The notes: a model not told the origin generated them from the sequence alone. DNA of 64,000 nucleotides from Formicarius rufipectus (GCA_013399695.1 VXAU01003156.1:2338338-2402337); one strand, 5' to 3'. Shown: positions 32,995 through 47,687, counted from the stretch's first letter. Translations and numbers: made by a program.

Positions 32995-35900
32995 AAAGGC
33001 ATTCACTTTTAACTAAAGGCTAAGCCTCAAGGTTTATCTTGAAAAATGCTGCTGACACTGCCAGCAGATGGTTGCCTTCTCCACAGGGCTCAGCTCACAC
33101 CATGCCTGGGACAAAGCCTCCACCTCCATTTTTGCCCTCAGTGGACTTCCCTGCCCTGCCCAGTGTCTCAGCAGTCCAAAGCAGATTATGTATTGCTTTA
33201 GCTGTCCTGCAGTGTATGAGCAGTTTGTGACAGAAGCACTAATCATTAAAGCAACATCCCAATATTCTGCACATTCAATTAAAGCAAATTCTCATGCTAT
33301 GGCTTTCCACACCAGGCGTTCCCTGCCCATGGCATGGGGCCCAGGCTGTGGGCAGCACAGATAGGCTCTTTGCTCTGGCTCTGATAGCTGCCTGAAGATG
33401 GGCACAGGGCTACGTGACTGAGCAGGGGCTGCAGGAGAAGGAGCTGGAAAGGCTGGGCCTTTGATTTCTTAGTAGCACTTAGTCCTGGGCAAGTTGTGCC
33501 AGCAACACCTCAAGATGGTCTGAGCCGCACCCAACCCCACCTCCCCTCAGGGATCCGGGCACACAGGCAGGAAGAGGCATCTTCTCAGTGCTGAACCGTG
33601 CTTCAGGAGGGCTTTCTTGACCCTGTCTGCCCTTCTCCACAGGCTGCATCTCCTCAAGAAGCCTGGTGAAAGAGCTGTTGCAGCAATTTGTGGTTAAGAG
33701 TGTTTGCATCCAGGGAGGAGGAGGGGGGGGTAAAGCTCTGGCTTATACAGTTTGAATACTGACTTCTCCCTCCAAGCAAAGGGAACTTTTATCTGAAAGC
33801 AAAGCCATGTTTCTCCCATAGCTGATCAGGCAGGCAGCATTCTCCAGGCAGGGATGAGGCCCCTGAGCTCCTGCCCAGCTGAGGAGCTTGGCCCTGGCAG
33901 CACCTCCCGGTCCCCATGGCATGACAAGCCAAGGCAGCCTCACTCTGATCAGCTGCCTCTCTTCCTTCTACACACACCTCAGAAGGTACAAAGGGACTCA
34001 CTGTCCAAGAGTGTAGCTTGTCCAGCTGTAAGCTGTCCTGTGCATGTGAAGTATCAAGAGCTCAGCACACTTGAACACAAAACTGCAAGAACTGATTAAA
34101 TTGGAGGTACTAGGGGGGTAATTTAAGGGTTGGGAGAGGACACAAGCTCAGTCAGCTCCAAGGGAGAGGAACTGCATGCATAGTACTTGTGCTTGGGCCA
34201 CCCTGAGGGGTGATCTTAGGAGCTCTCTTCAGTAGCAGTATGCTGCTTGAGAGTGCATGTTCAGGAACCCTCCTGCAGACCCCACCCTACCAGGAAATTC
34301 AAACAAGTAATTTTTTTACTTCCACTAAAACTGGGGCTCAACCTGCCTTTCTAACTGTCTGGCTACTCCCAAGCACAGTGAGACCTACTCCACAGCACTT
34401 GCTTTTCCCCTTTGCCCTGACCAATGGGCATTTTATGAACATTGTTATTAACCATAACAACCACTGTTGTACCATAATGCTGCATATTCCAATCCCAGCT
34501 TGGAGCTGTGCTTTCAGAATTCCTCCCAAATGGAAGGAAAGAAGCATTTTGAGAGGAGGGAGAGGAAGGGAAGACAGAGAAGACCAAGCTAATATTACTC
34601 ACATCTCTTGTGCTGGAATGCAGTGGGACCCTCCTGGAGGGAGCCACAGAGCTGGGAGCATGGCTCAGCTCTCACAGCATGGCCAGAGCCCTCCCCAGTG
34701 CAAGGGGTGGAAAAAGGGGGAGGGCAAGTTGCCCTTCTGAGATCTGCCATCAGGGTTTCTTTTGCCACACTCTGAAGCAATTCCATGCTACTCTGTGTGG
34801 GCTCTCCAAATTTGGCATTTGTGAGCAGAAGCACCAGAGTGTCTTGCTAACAAAGGGATTCCCTCTCAGCTCATCCTGCAATGCAACCTTACCTCAAAGT
34901 GCACAGGAATGGCTGGGAGCAGAACAAGCTGGTGGAAGGCAAGTGCTACCCAAAATCTGTGCCAGAGACTCACTCCCTCCCTCAGTCCTCTGCAGGAGAT
35001 GCAGAGAGTTAGCATGAGCCAGACTGGGTTAGCCTAAGCCCATGAAGTGTAACTGAAAAGTGCTGGAGTAGAAACACATGAAAGATGATCAACCCACCTG
35101 TCCAAACAACAGGACAGCTTTGGTGTAATCCACAAAACAGACAGTCCAGAATCTGGGACCATCTCCCAAAGTTCTGGGAATACAGGTAACAGAAATGAGC
35201 CCAGGAAGCCTCACAGTCCTGTCCAGGGCTATGCACAACATGGTAGATACCACTGCACCAACCTGCCCACCTGGCCAGGCCTGCAACTGGGCCTCATCAG
35301 ACAAGGAACTTATGCAAGTACCCACTGCACAGACCCCCTGGCTCACCCCCATCACTGCCCCAACTCCTCCAAAGGATGGGAAAGCTGAGTAAGCAGAAAT
35401 TTAAGAGCTTTGGTCCAATCCGTTTAGGTCTCATTCTGTCAATTGGCCTTAAGCCAAATTTTCTCTGGAAAACAGCACACTGACTGTCTGCAGCAACAGC
35501 TGGTTCAGGCATCGGGAAAGGATGAGATACCAGACATTTATTAGCAACAAGTACCTAAAATCTGAGATGCAAGCTTGCCTGTGCTATCTGAGGAGCAGGC
35601 CTGTAGCTCAGCTGCCTGGCAGGTCTATTAGCTGAAAACACTTTTCCAAGAAAAAAAAAAAAAAAACAAAACCCACCAATATCAGGAGCAAACTCCAGAT
35701 GCTTTTTCCATACCGACATTGGGGTAAAAGTCCAGCATGTTCTGCAAGCAGAGGGCAGGTACACTGCTGCTCTGCAAGTGGTGTTGGGTCCCTCAGCTGT
35801 GCAGGCAACCTCACAGCCCACCTTCAGAGTCAAGAGTTCCTTCCCAGCACAAAGAGGACAGCCCACACCACACCCCAAGCTAGTGGCTGGAGTACCACAC

Positions 35901-36139
35901 AGTCTGTATGGTACAGCCTGCCTAGAATTCAGGACTCTCCCAGAGCCTTGCACAAAGCTGAAGGGAATGGAGAGCAGAGCTGCCCCCCCCCCCACTTTGA
36001 AGCAGCAGGGAGCTCATGCCCCCAGATGCCTCTTGCTAGCACCCCTGCCAAATGGATTTGCTGACAGGAGACGTTTTGCACCTGCCGATCCGCATTAACA
36101 GCCACTTAGTAAAGGCTAACTAAGTGAGCCAAAAGTATT
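32995..36139. other. Intergenic region between ERFE and ILKAP 3' ends
   Basis: About 3.1 kb of unremarkable mixed-composition sequence between two convergent genes. It includes an A-tract at about 35649-35666 and a C-tract at about 35983-35993. ORFs here are short and none resembles a known protein. No RNA gene was recognised. Confidence 0.6.
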
Positions 36140-36154
36140 AGAAAAAAAACCAGC

Positions 36155-36160
36155 TTTATT
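36155..36160 (-). terminator. ILKAP: Polyadenylation signal AATAAA (ILKAP, - strand)
   Basis: The + strand reads TTTATT, i.e. AATAAA on the - strand, about 100 bases past the ILKAP stop codon. Confidence 0.7.
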
Positions 36161-36259
36161 TACACTGAAGGGCATCCAGCAGGCCCCTCCCTCCTCCCTT
36201 GGGCACACAGGCACACACAGAGACTCCTCCCTGTCCTGACAAGCGCCGCACCTCATCCC

Positions 36260-39200
36260 TCAGTGCTCTATCCGGACCAGCATGACCGTGACGTTGTCTG
36301 CCGAGCCTCGCTGCACTGCCTTGTTGGCCAGCCTGTTACATGCAGCTTCGTAGCGGGCATCTGCTTCCAGCTTCCCTTCTCTCATCTGGATGTTCTTATC
36401 CTGCTCGGGGAAGGAAAGATGACACTGATTGCTCCCAGCAAAGGTAGATACAAACAAATTGTGTTTTCCAAGCACGGGGAAGCAAAACAAACACAGACAA
36501 CCTTGGGAATAAGGGACAATATCCTGGCAGAAGTCTATTTGATGCCCTCTGCACTGACAAACCCAGCCCCCACGCTGCTTTCTTCTCACCTCCAGGCAGG
36601 ACACAATGAAGTTCACAGCTTCTTCTGGTGTAAAGACTTTAAAGAGGCCGTCACATGCTATCAGAATGAACCTGAAAGTCAAGCGGAGACAGGTTCTGAG
36701 GCTGAATCTTTGACTCCTCAGCTACACCAAAATCCGTCCAATTTTATAAACATCCACACTACAATCCAAAGGAAAGATGCCATAAAGCTTATCTGATAAT
36801 CCCTTGGAACCTACTATGCATGGAGCTAAGGCAATTCAAAATATGGGCCAAAGAGCCAGGCAACTAGTGTATGACCTAGATCAGGACATCCTGGCAGTGC
36901 TACCAACACCAGCAAGATGACATACAACACCCTGCTGGAAAGCTCCATTGTTTCTCTAAGAACTGCTTCTTTCCTTTGAGTCCTTTTCATTCACATATTT
37001 TCCCTGTGAAGCAGGTAATGCAAGGAAGCAAACACAGTTTAATCTTTCATGTGCATTCCTTTAAACCCTTTACATTTCTACACTCCTGACACAAATTCAA
37101 AAGAAAAGGAAACGGCACAAAAATGAGCTGAAAAGTCTGACACAAAGTATTGCCACAGGCTGCAAAAAGTTGAAGGGATACAAAGCCCAAGGCAGGTACA
37201 GCATCCCTCCTAGGATGGGGGAAACAGCCCACTGTGCACTACTCCCTGCCTGCACATGGTTTAACTGGGAGCCCTAACCAGAGTCACCAGACAAGGAAAA
37301 CTACAACCACCAGCCCACACAGGTGGTCAGCCTGCATATGTCTCTGATAACATCATTTCAGAGCCTGACACTCAGAGTATCTTTAGAAATACTTCAGTGG
37401 ATCCCTTGATACGGAACTCTAATCCCAGAAAGAGCAGCAGCACTGGATTACTCTCACCTCCAAGAGCCTGCAGAGCCCTACTGACAGGAAAGCTCACTGC
37501 AATTTAGCACTGCCAATCACACTATGGAAAAATATCTCAAATCTTCAGACACCAGAGCCAAATGTGATGGTATTTATGGGCACTACAGCTGTCAGAAAGA
37601 ACTCTTGGACAGGATGAACTTCTGAGAACTCAAGCCTTAACCACTTGCTTGAGCAATGCTGTGGAAACTTGCATTTCCACATGTACAAAATGTACATGTA
37701 CAAAATGTGCAAAACACACCTAAGGCTCATGTAATGTACACTACTGATTGTTATGAGGCTGGTTCCTCCAACAGGAGCCTTCAAAGTATCCTGGCAGAGC
37801 CAGGAGCATTATCCCACTGTACTGGTAAGGAACAGGAGTAGAGAGACATCAGCAGTAAGAGTATCCTCTGATTTTGGGGATCAGTCTGAAGTGCCTTGGC
37901 CCTAAACAGCAGAGCAAAAAGGGTTGTGCAGTTTGTGCTCCTTGTGCTGAGCAGAGCTGGGACTCGGCCAAGCCCCAGTATCTGGGCAGGATTTACCTGT
38001 CGTTGTGAGTGAGTTGGCAGCGTTTGATATCCGGCACAGAGATGACCCCGCAGCGTTTGTACTGGCCATCGCCAATGGAACGCGAGACCTCCAGCACTCC
38101 TAGGACTCTTCCATCCCTGCTCAGGGAAAAGAAGACACTGAGAGCCCTCCCCACACACATGTACCTTGCTGCACTGCCTGATGGGGACACTTGATGGTTC
38201 GTTCAGCTGCCTCATACAAATAGAGACCCACTTGCCCAACAAGTTCAAATCTTCCCTTCAAAGTCTCCTTCCCTTCCTGCATGTTTGTGTGAAGGAGGAG
38301 GAAGAAACAAAGTCAGGAGACTTCAAGCCTGTTCTCTGTCTCCCTGCTCTAACTCAAGTCCTGCTTAGCCTAGAAAGCAGAGTTATATGTGAGCTGAACT
38401 CACAGAGGCATAGGTTTGAATACAGAGACTATTTTTTGGCAAGATACCTAGCAAACTGCACTTCAGTAGAAGAACAGAGTGGCAGAGGCAAGAGCAGATC
38501 TGGGACAGCAGCCTCTTCTGTGCCCTGCCTATCAGGAGACCAATATAGACTGGCTTGGTTGCAGGCAGTTCCCAGGAGTGAAAACCATGGCACCTTCACC
38601 CGATCACTTGGCCTTTAGTAACCACTGATCACACCAACCAGTTCTGTGAAACCCAAGTTACAATCCTCCTTAGGAAGCAGCCCTGGTTTGCTAAACTTTT
38701 CTAATTAACCAAGTTCCCAATAGAAACAGCTTCCCACATTCCACCTTTCCAACAACTGAGCATCTTCTCAAAAAGGCTCTTCTGTGCCCTCTGGGAATAC
38801 ACAAGCTTATTCATCTCATAGTCCAAGCTTGAGATAAAAGCAAGAAGAAAGGCACGTCCCAGAGAAGAGATCTGATGCTCACACACTTTGTGACTTATCT
38901 CTCGGGTCCAAAATGATGAACTGTGAGCAGTAGGAGAGGCTCCCAGTCAGTCAAGGACCAGTTCTGAAAAGAGCTAACAGACACTGAGCCATCTCTTTGC
39001 TGCGTGCAAAGATAGATCAGTGCAAAGCATAAGTAGCAGCATGTGCTCTTCAGAGATAAGGGGAATAAAGCACTCCAGACACGGCAGCCTGACAGAACTG
39101 AGCCCACCCCTCCCCACGCCAGGGCACGTTTTGCCTCCTCACGCATGACAATACTTCACCTGCACCGAATCCTCTTTGTGAGGATGCCATTCAATCAAGA

Positions 39201-42200
39201 AACAGCCTTCAAAGAAGGAAGAGAACCTAGCCAGGGAAATCAGACACAGCTGCTGTGTTTGGCAACAGCTCCCAGAAGAGCCCAAAACTCCTATCTACAC
39301 AGGAACATTAAGGTTATCCTATTCTGGCTCCAGAAACCACCCTCCTAGTGCAGACAGCCTCAGTACATCAGTTAACCTCAGGGTAGCAACACCAACTGGT
39401 AGCAAGGACCTCTCGTGCCCTCCATCCTCCCTCTCACAGGACAAGGACAGAAAAGGCATGCTGCAAGCAAGGCAGTGAGTTCTGTGCAGCACCACAGTGT
39501 ACAGAAAGCAATAACTTCAACAATCCAGTCCAGCTCTATTGGTCTAAGTCTGTAGGTGAAGCTTAAGCATACCCATGCTGGTATCCCACTGCCAGGCTTT
39601 CACACAGGTCTTGCCTTAGCCAGTGTAAGTCTGTGGGAAAAAAGCCCACATCAGCCAACTCCAGCCACCAAATCCTTACACATCTCAGGCACCACTGTGC
39701 CTCCCACAGGCAGCAACAGATTCTCTCCAGGCTCTCCCTAGAACGCATACCGAGCTCAGGAAACTGCAAAAACTCAGTGCTCAGGCCCAAAATTGGGTCA
39801 GGGTTTAGAATTGCTCACTCACACCCTTCAGGCAACTTACCTGACGTTTCCCCCAGCCTTCTGTATACGCATCCGCTCCTCGTACTGGGTGGGGTTGTGC
39901 TCCTTACTGAGGCTTAAGGCTGTGTGTTTCTGGTTCTCCTCATTGTAACGACACAGAATCGCCTGTGCTGACAGAACACCACCATGAGTAAACAACACAC
40001 CACCAGTGACAAGAACTTCTCTGGAGAGACAGTCCCAGGTGGTAGTGAATGGGGCTACACTGGGCTGGTGACTACAGGTGTTCCTCAGGGCTCAGTCCTA
40101 GGTGGGAGGTGCTGTTCAGGACTTCTATCAGTGATCTGAATGCAAGAAGAGTTGAATGTACCATTACCAAGTTTGCTGATGAAGAACAAATTAGGAGTGC
40201 TGTTGACTCTCAAGGTCAGGCCTTGCAGAGGGCTCTGAATAGATGGACCATCGGGGAGTCATCAGTGGCATGAAATTTAACAAGTCCAAGTGCCAGATTT
40301 TGTGTCCAAGACTGAGTGATGCTGAGCACAAGTATAAACTGGGAGCAACCCTGCAGGAAGGTGCTGGCTGGCAGCAGCTCAGGAGGAACCAGCAGCAGCC
40401 AGGAGGGCAAACAGCATCCTGGAGGCATCTCACACAGCATGGCCAGCAGGCCAGGAGGGAGGAGGGTCCCACTGTGCTCAGCACCAGTGCAACCTCACCT
40501 GGAGCCCCATGTGCCAGGTTGGTGCCCATCATTAAAGGTGGTGTGAAGGTACTTGAATGTGTCCAGAGGAGGACAACCCCACTGGTGCCAGGGCTGGAAG
40601 GCATGTCTTGGGAGGAGGCTGGGGGCTCTGGGTTTCTCAGGTTTGGAGAGAAGGAGGCTGAGGGTGACCTGAGGAGGGGAAGTGGAGAGGGAGATGCTGA
40701 TCCCATGGGAATGGCTCAGAGCTGTGCCAGGGGAGGTGCAGACTGGACATTAGAAGTGTTTCTTTACAGAGCTAATAAACAAATACTGCAACAGGTTTCC
40801 TGGAGAGGTGGATGTTACCCTCAGACTGTCAGTGTTCAAGAGGCATTTGGACAATGCTGTAACTTGAGGGCAGCCCTGAACTGGTCAGCCACTTGGACCA
40901 GATGATTGTCATAGGCCCCTTCCAACTGAAATATTCTATTCTAGATACTGTGAGGTATTTAGCACTACCAAGAGAGAGCTTCCACACACAGCTGTTTTAC
41001 ACTATGGGAGACAACACAGAGGTGCCCTGTGCCCACCCAAAACAAGATGCTCTGCAGGAACAGTTGGGGAGCTTATGGCAAATGGGACATCCCACACAAA
41101 CAGTTCATCCTCAAGGGCAAATAAAGCTCTGGGCAGAACAAAGATGCCAGCAGTGGCCTCCTCCATTCTGCTTACCCGGCTGTCCCCGAGGTTGGCTATG
41201 TAGAGAATATTGTCGACAGCCAAGACACAAGTAGCTGTGGAGCCATCCTTCCATGCTGGCTTCCTGAAGGGAACAAAAATGAGATAACCAAGGAGGGGAA
41301 AAAGGTTTCTTGAAGAAGTTAGTCACAGAGTGATCCTGGGGACTCAAGGAAGAGCCATGTGCCAACATGCAGCAGTCAGATAGCACAAGTGCCCAGGAGC
41401 TGCCTGAAAGCAGCTCAGGAAACTGTTGGTGGCAAACAGCAAACTGGACAAGGGCAGAGGAGCTGCACAGACACTGACTTCTGAGTGCACAGCCAAAGCC
41501 CAGCTGGTGCAAATACTGCCAGACAAAGCACTGCACCAACCCTTCCTCACACTCAGCTCCCAGGAAGCCTCATCAGGCTCAGCTCTGATGACTGTCCACA
41601 AGCTACAGCATCATGAGCAAACAAGTACTTCACACTCCTCCTTCGGAGGCTCCTCCACAGCAAAAGAAAGGCACAGCCAGCTCTGCAGCAGAGTTGCCTT
41701 CTTTTTTGCTTACACTTGACTTACTTTTTTAACAGTACCCCTGCCCCTATACCTCAGCCCTCACTACCCCACTTAAGCAGCAACACCACTCACCATCGCT
41801 CTGCTGGTATTTCACTTGCTGTAGTTAAGCTTTTATATAGAGCTCCAGGTAAAAGGAGAAGCATTTCTTAGATTACAGCTGCCAGACTAGTCTTCCACAC
41901 AAAGAAGCCCAGCTATGATGCCACTCTTCACTGAAACTAGTTTAGAGAGACTGGTTTCCAGATATATTTTACCCAGTTTTTCCTAACTTTGAAGGTGTGG
42001 CTGAATGAAGATAACTCATTTCACAATCAATACTGCTATCACTAGTGATCCTTTGTAGTGCCTTTGCCATCAGTCATGTTTCTGAACAGAGGCTGGTTTG
42101 GGAATGACACTAGTGTGACAGACTCAAGGAAGCTTCTTCCTTTTGCTCAGTCAAACTTGTTGTTCTGACCAGGCTTAAGAGACTGAGCCAGACTGCAACT

Positions 42201-45200
42201 TACTTAAAATTGAAAGTTTTCAGGGAATCCCGGAACCAAATGCATAGACAGCTCTCCATTTGTGATGGAGGTGTCACTATGAAATAACAGTAGCAAAAAA
42301 AAGTGCAAACTCACAAATGAGTACAGGATTTGTAACAAAGTGACTATCTTTTAAACGCAATCTACAGCTTCCCTAGTCCACACAGTTGGCCCCAGTTGAG
42401 GGTAGACTGAGAGGTCAGGGTGCTTGGCACTGCACACCCAGCAGCGAGGCGGGCTGGCATTTACCCCACAAAGGGACCTTCTTCATCAACATCTGTGTTT
42501 TCAAAAGAGTTGAAGAAAGCAAGACAAAATGACAGTGGGAGAGCCAGGTCTTTCAATTACAGTGCATTAAAAATGACCTAAGGGATGTGCTCCAGCCTGG
42601 CAAACACAGCTCTAAAGAAAGCTGCACTCAGTGGCCTCTACAGACACCCTCCTGCCACATTCTAATGCACACACAGAGATCCCATCTTAGGCAGTGTGGG
42701 ACAAGTCAATCGAGCAACATGGCAAGTCTTTAAATAGAAGGCAAACAAGATTCCCTGGTAAGGACACAGGTAGTCATTGGACATGTTTTGCTTCCTTCCT
42801 TCACCACGAATGTGCATGATAGTCTAAGGGGTCCACCACTTACCAGAGAGTTAGACCAGAACATGCCATGATCTAGTTCTAACAAGCACTCAGCTAGCAG
42901 AGTCACACAATGGAGATGTGTGCAGTTTTGCCAAGGCACAGCTCAAGGTTTCCTCTGCCCTACTCAGAGCTCAGACCTGGAAGATGCATGCTAAGAAATA
43001 CACACACAGAAAGCATTTGCACTTACTGGCTGGATGCCTGCTTTAGAAACTCTTCATCTGTGTGCTTGAAGGTGTCCAAAAGGCATCTCTTCACAGTTTT
43101 CTCCACACTGACTACTTCACCTGTCAGACAGAGAAAACAGCAACTATGGTCCAACTAAAACATATCTGACCTATTCCAGTGCATCCCTTGGCTCATCCAA
43201 CACTCAGTGGATCTCAGTACATCTCTCAGACTCTGTGAAGAGCAGCTGGGGCACATTCTGGGGTCACCCTTCCAGAAATCTGTGCAGTAGCACATATGGA
43301 GAGTTTATGACAGGAACCTCTCCACCACAGGAGTACTTTCACACTTGAAGTGGCACTGTGAGCACTGGCAACAACAGTTCACAATTGGCTACTTGCACTC
43401 TTGTGCCAAAAAGGCTTCCAGCCCTCTTCCCTTGGAGACAGTCCAGTGTTGCAAGCCCTCTGGGACTAAGGGATGGGAACTATAAAACCATACCCCAAGA
43501 GATCAGTTTCCCTACCCACTGCCACAATGTCAAGGAAGAAAAAGTGATGGTTGTCCTACAGCCCTTATTCCTCTCCTCTCACCTTTAGGAAATTTCTTAA
43601 TCAGGTTTTGGTGCAGATTCTGTGCTGCAAATTTTGAAGCTCGTACTCCCCCGTGGCCATCAAAAACAGCAAAATACGAGACACGTGTGCTGTGAGGGAA
43701 CAAAAAGTAGCAGAAAGAGGCTAAGACAGACCATTAGCCAGAGGGTGGGATTGAGTACATTCCTCTCCATAACATCTGTGTTGGCCAGACCAAGTAAATC
43801 CCACTCTCCAAGGCACAAAGGTGGCAGGTGTTTGAATTCATATATTCAGCATTTACATGGTTTACAACTTCTAGTGCTGAGCTGAGAACTTTGTTATTTT
43901 CCACTCTGCAAGAAAATGAAGGGCAGAGGAGCATATAGACCACAACTTGGCTAAACATTTCACCTCAAGGACACTGCAACTCCCCAGCACTACAGACATC
44001 CACAGTATAACCAATCCTATGGTACCTTCCATGCCTAAATTTGGTCCAGCTATGCTACAGACAAGAAACTTGGATCCCTCAGCATACAGAGCTCTTGGGA
44101 CAGTATCTGTTCTGAAGTTAAGTCCAATATCAGGGTGATGCTTGAGAACACTGCTTTAAATACACACACTCCTGCTTACACACACTTAGATGTGTTAATT
44201 TGCCAAGAGATTTAAACCTTTCATATGAAAGTGTTTTGATATCCATCATCTCTTCTTCACGCATTCTCCATTGCCAGAGTTTGGGCTTTACAGACTGTAT
44301 AAGCCTGATTACTTAAACTGAGGGTCTCTAAACATCACCACTTACATTTGGGTCACAGAGGCTCAATATCTGGGCCCTCATGATCCTTGTGAAGTCAATG
44401 ACTGAATGCCCTGAGCACCCCTCCACACCAGCCCTGTGAATTGCCTGGGAACACATCCCACGTCTCCCTGCAACAAGCCCGAACCACACACCAAAACACA
44501 GGTAGGCAAGCACCTGCTCAAGGCAAAAAGGATCATCTCATGGGTTTAGCTGAAGCAAACTGGACCTGCCTCATGCCCACAATGGCTGTTCTGGCAGCTG
44601 GGGCCCACTTACATCTGGGAGGGCAGAGGCCGGCATTCCTCGGTGATATCATTTAAGATGACATGTGCATCCTGCATGTCTTCTCTCTCACCTTTCCTTT
44701 CTGCCACATAACCTTTCAGGCCAAGAATGTCCACTGATCCTAAAGGGGAACAAAGCAGACACACGCATGCAAATCAACCTCCTCCATCTCCTCAGCTCAG
44801 GCTAATAAAACAGGATGTTCTCAGCTTTCGGAACCCTGTCCTAGCACTGCAGAGCTCATACTGCAACAAAACATCTGACATTTTATTTTATAACACAGGT
44901 TTTTACATGCCCCCAGTGTCAGCAGCTCTAAAAGCAGCTAACTTTGACAGGTAGCAGTAGCCAAGAAGGACTGCTGGACATTGGACAGAGCTCTTACCAA
45001 ACAGGGGTGGGGGACAGGGTGGGCAGGGGAAGCATGTGGCACTGAACCTGCAGATTAAGTAGAACACAGCTTTAAAGAGGGTGCTAAGAACAGGAAATCC
45101 AGGTCTGCAGTTTCCAGAACATGCCCTTTTGTACCCAGGAACACATTCCCCAATCTAAAGCATAACACACGGGCATGTAAATCAAAGGCTCTGTATGTAC

Positions 45201-47208
45201 CAAGCCTCTCCCTCTCTGGCCTTCTTAGCAGCCAGTAAAGAGATCTATGGATGTGGCAAAAGAAACTGGTGTGGCTCTGGCCTTCCAGAGGTTCCACACC
45301 CAATCCCCATCTTGGCAGCACGGGCACTTATCCTGCCAGTGCTGAGGTGCTGCTCAGCTTCTGCTGCTTCAGCAGGGATGGTACAGGGGCTTGGGAAGAA
45401 GACAGAAAGTGCCAGGAAGCTCGAGCTGCTTCCACAGATCTCTGCTGCAGTTTGTTCCCTATGAGAGGGTGAAAAGGGAAGTGCATCTAAAAACCAAACT
45501 TCAGCTTGACTCTGGACTTACTCAGCCCAACGCTAAAAGTACAAATTGAGTACATTTGTTTTCAAACTGTCTGAAAACCTTTACAAACTTTCTTTTCCAC
45601 AAGTTCTTCCCTGCCATTCTTCTCTTCCTCTTCCTCCAAGGACTTTCTCTTCTGCCCTTTCTCTTGGTTCTCTGCTGATGAGACCTGCTCAGTAGCGCTG
45701 GAGGCTGAAAGAAAGCAAAAATGCAGGTGGCTGAAGCATTCCAGTTCTGTTTTACCCGCATAAATTCAGCAGCAAGTCCTTTCATACCAAAGCACACTCA
45801 GGTTGACACACTTAAGAGAGCATTAAGTGCCCAGAACAAGAATTATAACCAACCACAAATGCACCCAGAGCTCACATTGCTGCCCCAGCCAGGGAGTGCT
45901 GATTTTAGCACTTGACACTGTGAAACTCCACCTCAGACACTGTGTTTGTCTGGCAGGTTCCTGATTCACTCCAAAAACCCACAGGTTTTTTTCCTAGCTA
46001 CCAGCCCCTTTTTGTAGTTTGTTGCTCAGGAAGTTAATCTTACAGGCTGAAACACTTCTAATTTATTTCTCATTGTCATTATCATTTTTCTCTATAAACT
46101 GTGCCCACAACAATGCAAAGCAAAATGTTATTACTCTGAATATGCATATTTGTTAAGGGGGTCCAAAAGACAGGTTACAAATTAAAGCTAGCAGGCAAAA
46201 CCTGATTCCCATGACATCAGAACCCCAGCCTTTTCTTTCTGGAGATGTAGTCTCCTCTTTGGTGGTGATCTATCTCACCTCCTCCCAGGTGACAGCAAAC
46301 ACATGGCTGCACACAGAAAGCCCTGACAGAGCAGCAGTCTGAGTTTGAAGCTGTTTTCAGCAAGCAACAGGAAGGCAGCCTGTGCCCACAGCAGAAATGC
46401 AGCCACAACAGTGGCAGCACCAGGGCACACATGTACTTTCCCTCTCAAAGCAGGGAGCTTTCAGAGAGACAATGAGGGCCTCCAAAAGACAGGGATGTAC
46501 TTCTGGGAACAGGCCTAACTTTACTTTTTAAGATTCAGAATCCTGATGTAAACAATTGGGGCAGTGTCAGCCAACCTGGACACCAGGTTAACTTGCTGTG
46601 TGTCCAACAAAACAGGCTGCAGCATCCTGGCTTTTCCTGAGAAGGGTGGCTCAGCAGAGCCTGGTGAGTGACATCCTTACCTGGGTCACCACTGCTGGCT
46701 GGTGGAAGATCATCAAAGAGCAAAGAGCCTCCTTTTCCTGGAGCACAAGAAAAAGGCAAAAAGAACCTTTGTTCCTTCGAGGGAATAATGCTCTGTGTAT
46801 GTCCCTCCCGAGGTACAGTTTACCAAAGCAAGTCAAATTTCTTCTTGTCTTCCTGGATGGCCAGGCAAATCCAGGCTGTACATTTGTTCCAGAGAACATT
46901 TATATGGAACATTTTACAGAACACACGGAGAACATTTATAACATTCCAGTTAAAAAAAACCACAATAAAAAACCAAAAAAAAAAACCCAAAAAGATGCAG
47001 CTAGTTTGAACATCAGCACTAATAACCTCAGTGTCTTTACCCTGTCTAACAAAGGACAGGGTTTACACAAGTTTAAACTCGAAGAGATGCTGATGCAGAA
47101 AACATGGAAAGCCAAACGATGGCAGGAACAGAGCACTCATACCTGAGTCAGCACTGCAGGATGGTGGGAGATCGTCAAAGAGCAGAGGCCCTTCCTGGAC
47201 ATCTTTCC
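36260..47208 (-). CDS. ILKAP: ILKAP, integrin-linked kinase-associated PP2C phosphatase (exon 1 in gap)
   Basis: Metal-dependent Ser/Thr phosphatase of the PP2C/PPM family that dampens integrin-linked kinase signalling. Exons in gene order: 47143-47208, 46681-46737, 45579-45704, 44613-44739, 43583-43689, 43027-43120, 41176-41263, 39841-39962, 37997-38116, 36590-36671 and 36260-36400 (stop 36260-36262). These are exons 2-12 of 12 as in human, all phase-consistent, giving 375 residues. PP2C metal and core motifs are intact: RKGEREDMQDAHVILND, FAVFDGHGG, ANLGDSR, SRSIGD, IACDGLFKV and SADNVTVML. Exons 2 and 3 encode two copies of an LLFDDLPP motif. The short first exon with the ATG is expected upstream, most likely inside the N gap at 47688-48007. 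The exon 4 donor (GTTTTC) is weak. Intron 8 carries a CR1 element. Confidence 0.95.
40030..40944 (+). mobile_element. CR1 LINE 3' fragment, degenerate
   Basis: CR1 is the main non-LTR retrotransposon of birds. The + strand encodes broken reverse-transcriptase pieces with the CR1 signatures CTITKFADE, ALNRWTI and GMKFNKSKCQILCP, separated by frameshifts. This is followed by the CR1 3'UTR ending in CCTTCCAACTGAAATATTCT at about 40936. It lies in ILKAP intron 8, antisense to the gene, and is long dead. The left edge is approximate. Confidence 0.9.
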
Positions 47209-47687
47209 CTACAAAGCACCAGGACAGAGTCAGGACCTAATGCAGGCACTCTGGGGCTGGTTTCTGAAAGGACTGTCCCCTCAGCGAGCACAGAACCCGG
47301 GCTTACATCTCTAATTTCCATAGCTCCTAGCAAGCCAAAAAACCCCCCGCCTGGGGCTGAGGTGAATTTTGTCTTTAAAACAGATTGTTTGTTTGTTTGG
47401 TTGGTTGGTTTTTTTCCCCCTTTTGCTAGCAAACCACTGAGCTCACATTAACACCTCCCAGCAGCACCGAGAGGAAAAAGGCTCCAACCCACTCTCAACC
47501 TGCAGCTCATGCAACAACACGGTCTAATCCCCACCGCAGCGATCCCGGGGGAAAAGAAACCCACCAAAAAAACCCCCTCAAACCCTATAACTTCTCCAGC
47601 GATATTTCCCCCTCCTCGCCCCTCAGGGCCCTCCCCCGGGAGCAGCGGCCCGGCGGAGCGCGCAGCCCCGGCCGAGCCGCAGCAGGC

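Noticed and set aside
42440..42500. Possible extra ILKAP exon in intron 7 near a cluster of splice-like sites
   Set aside because: All exons expected from the 12-exon human gene are placed in phase without it, and no coding similarity is seen.
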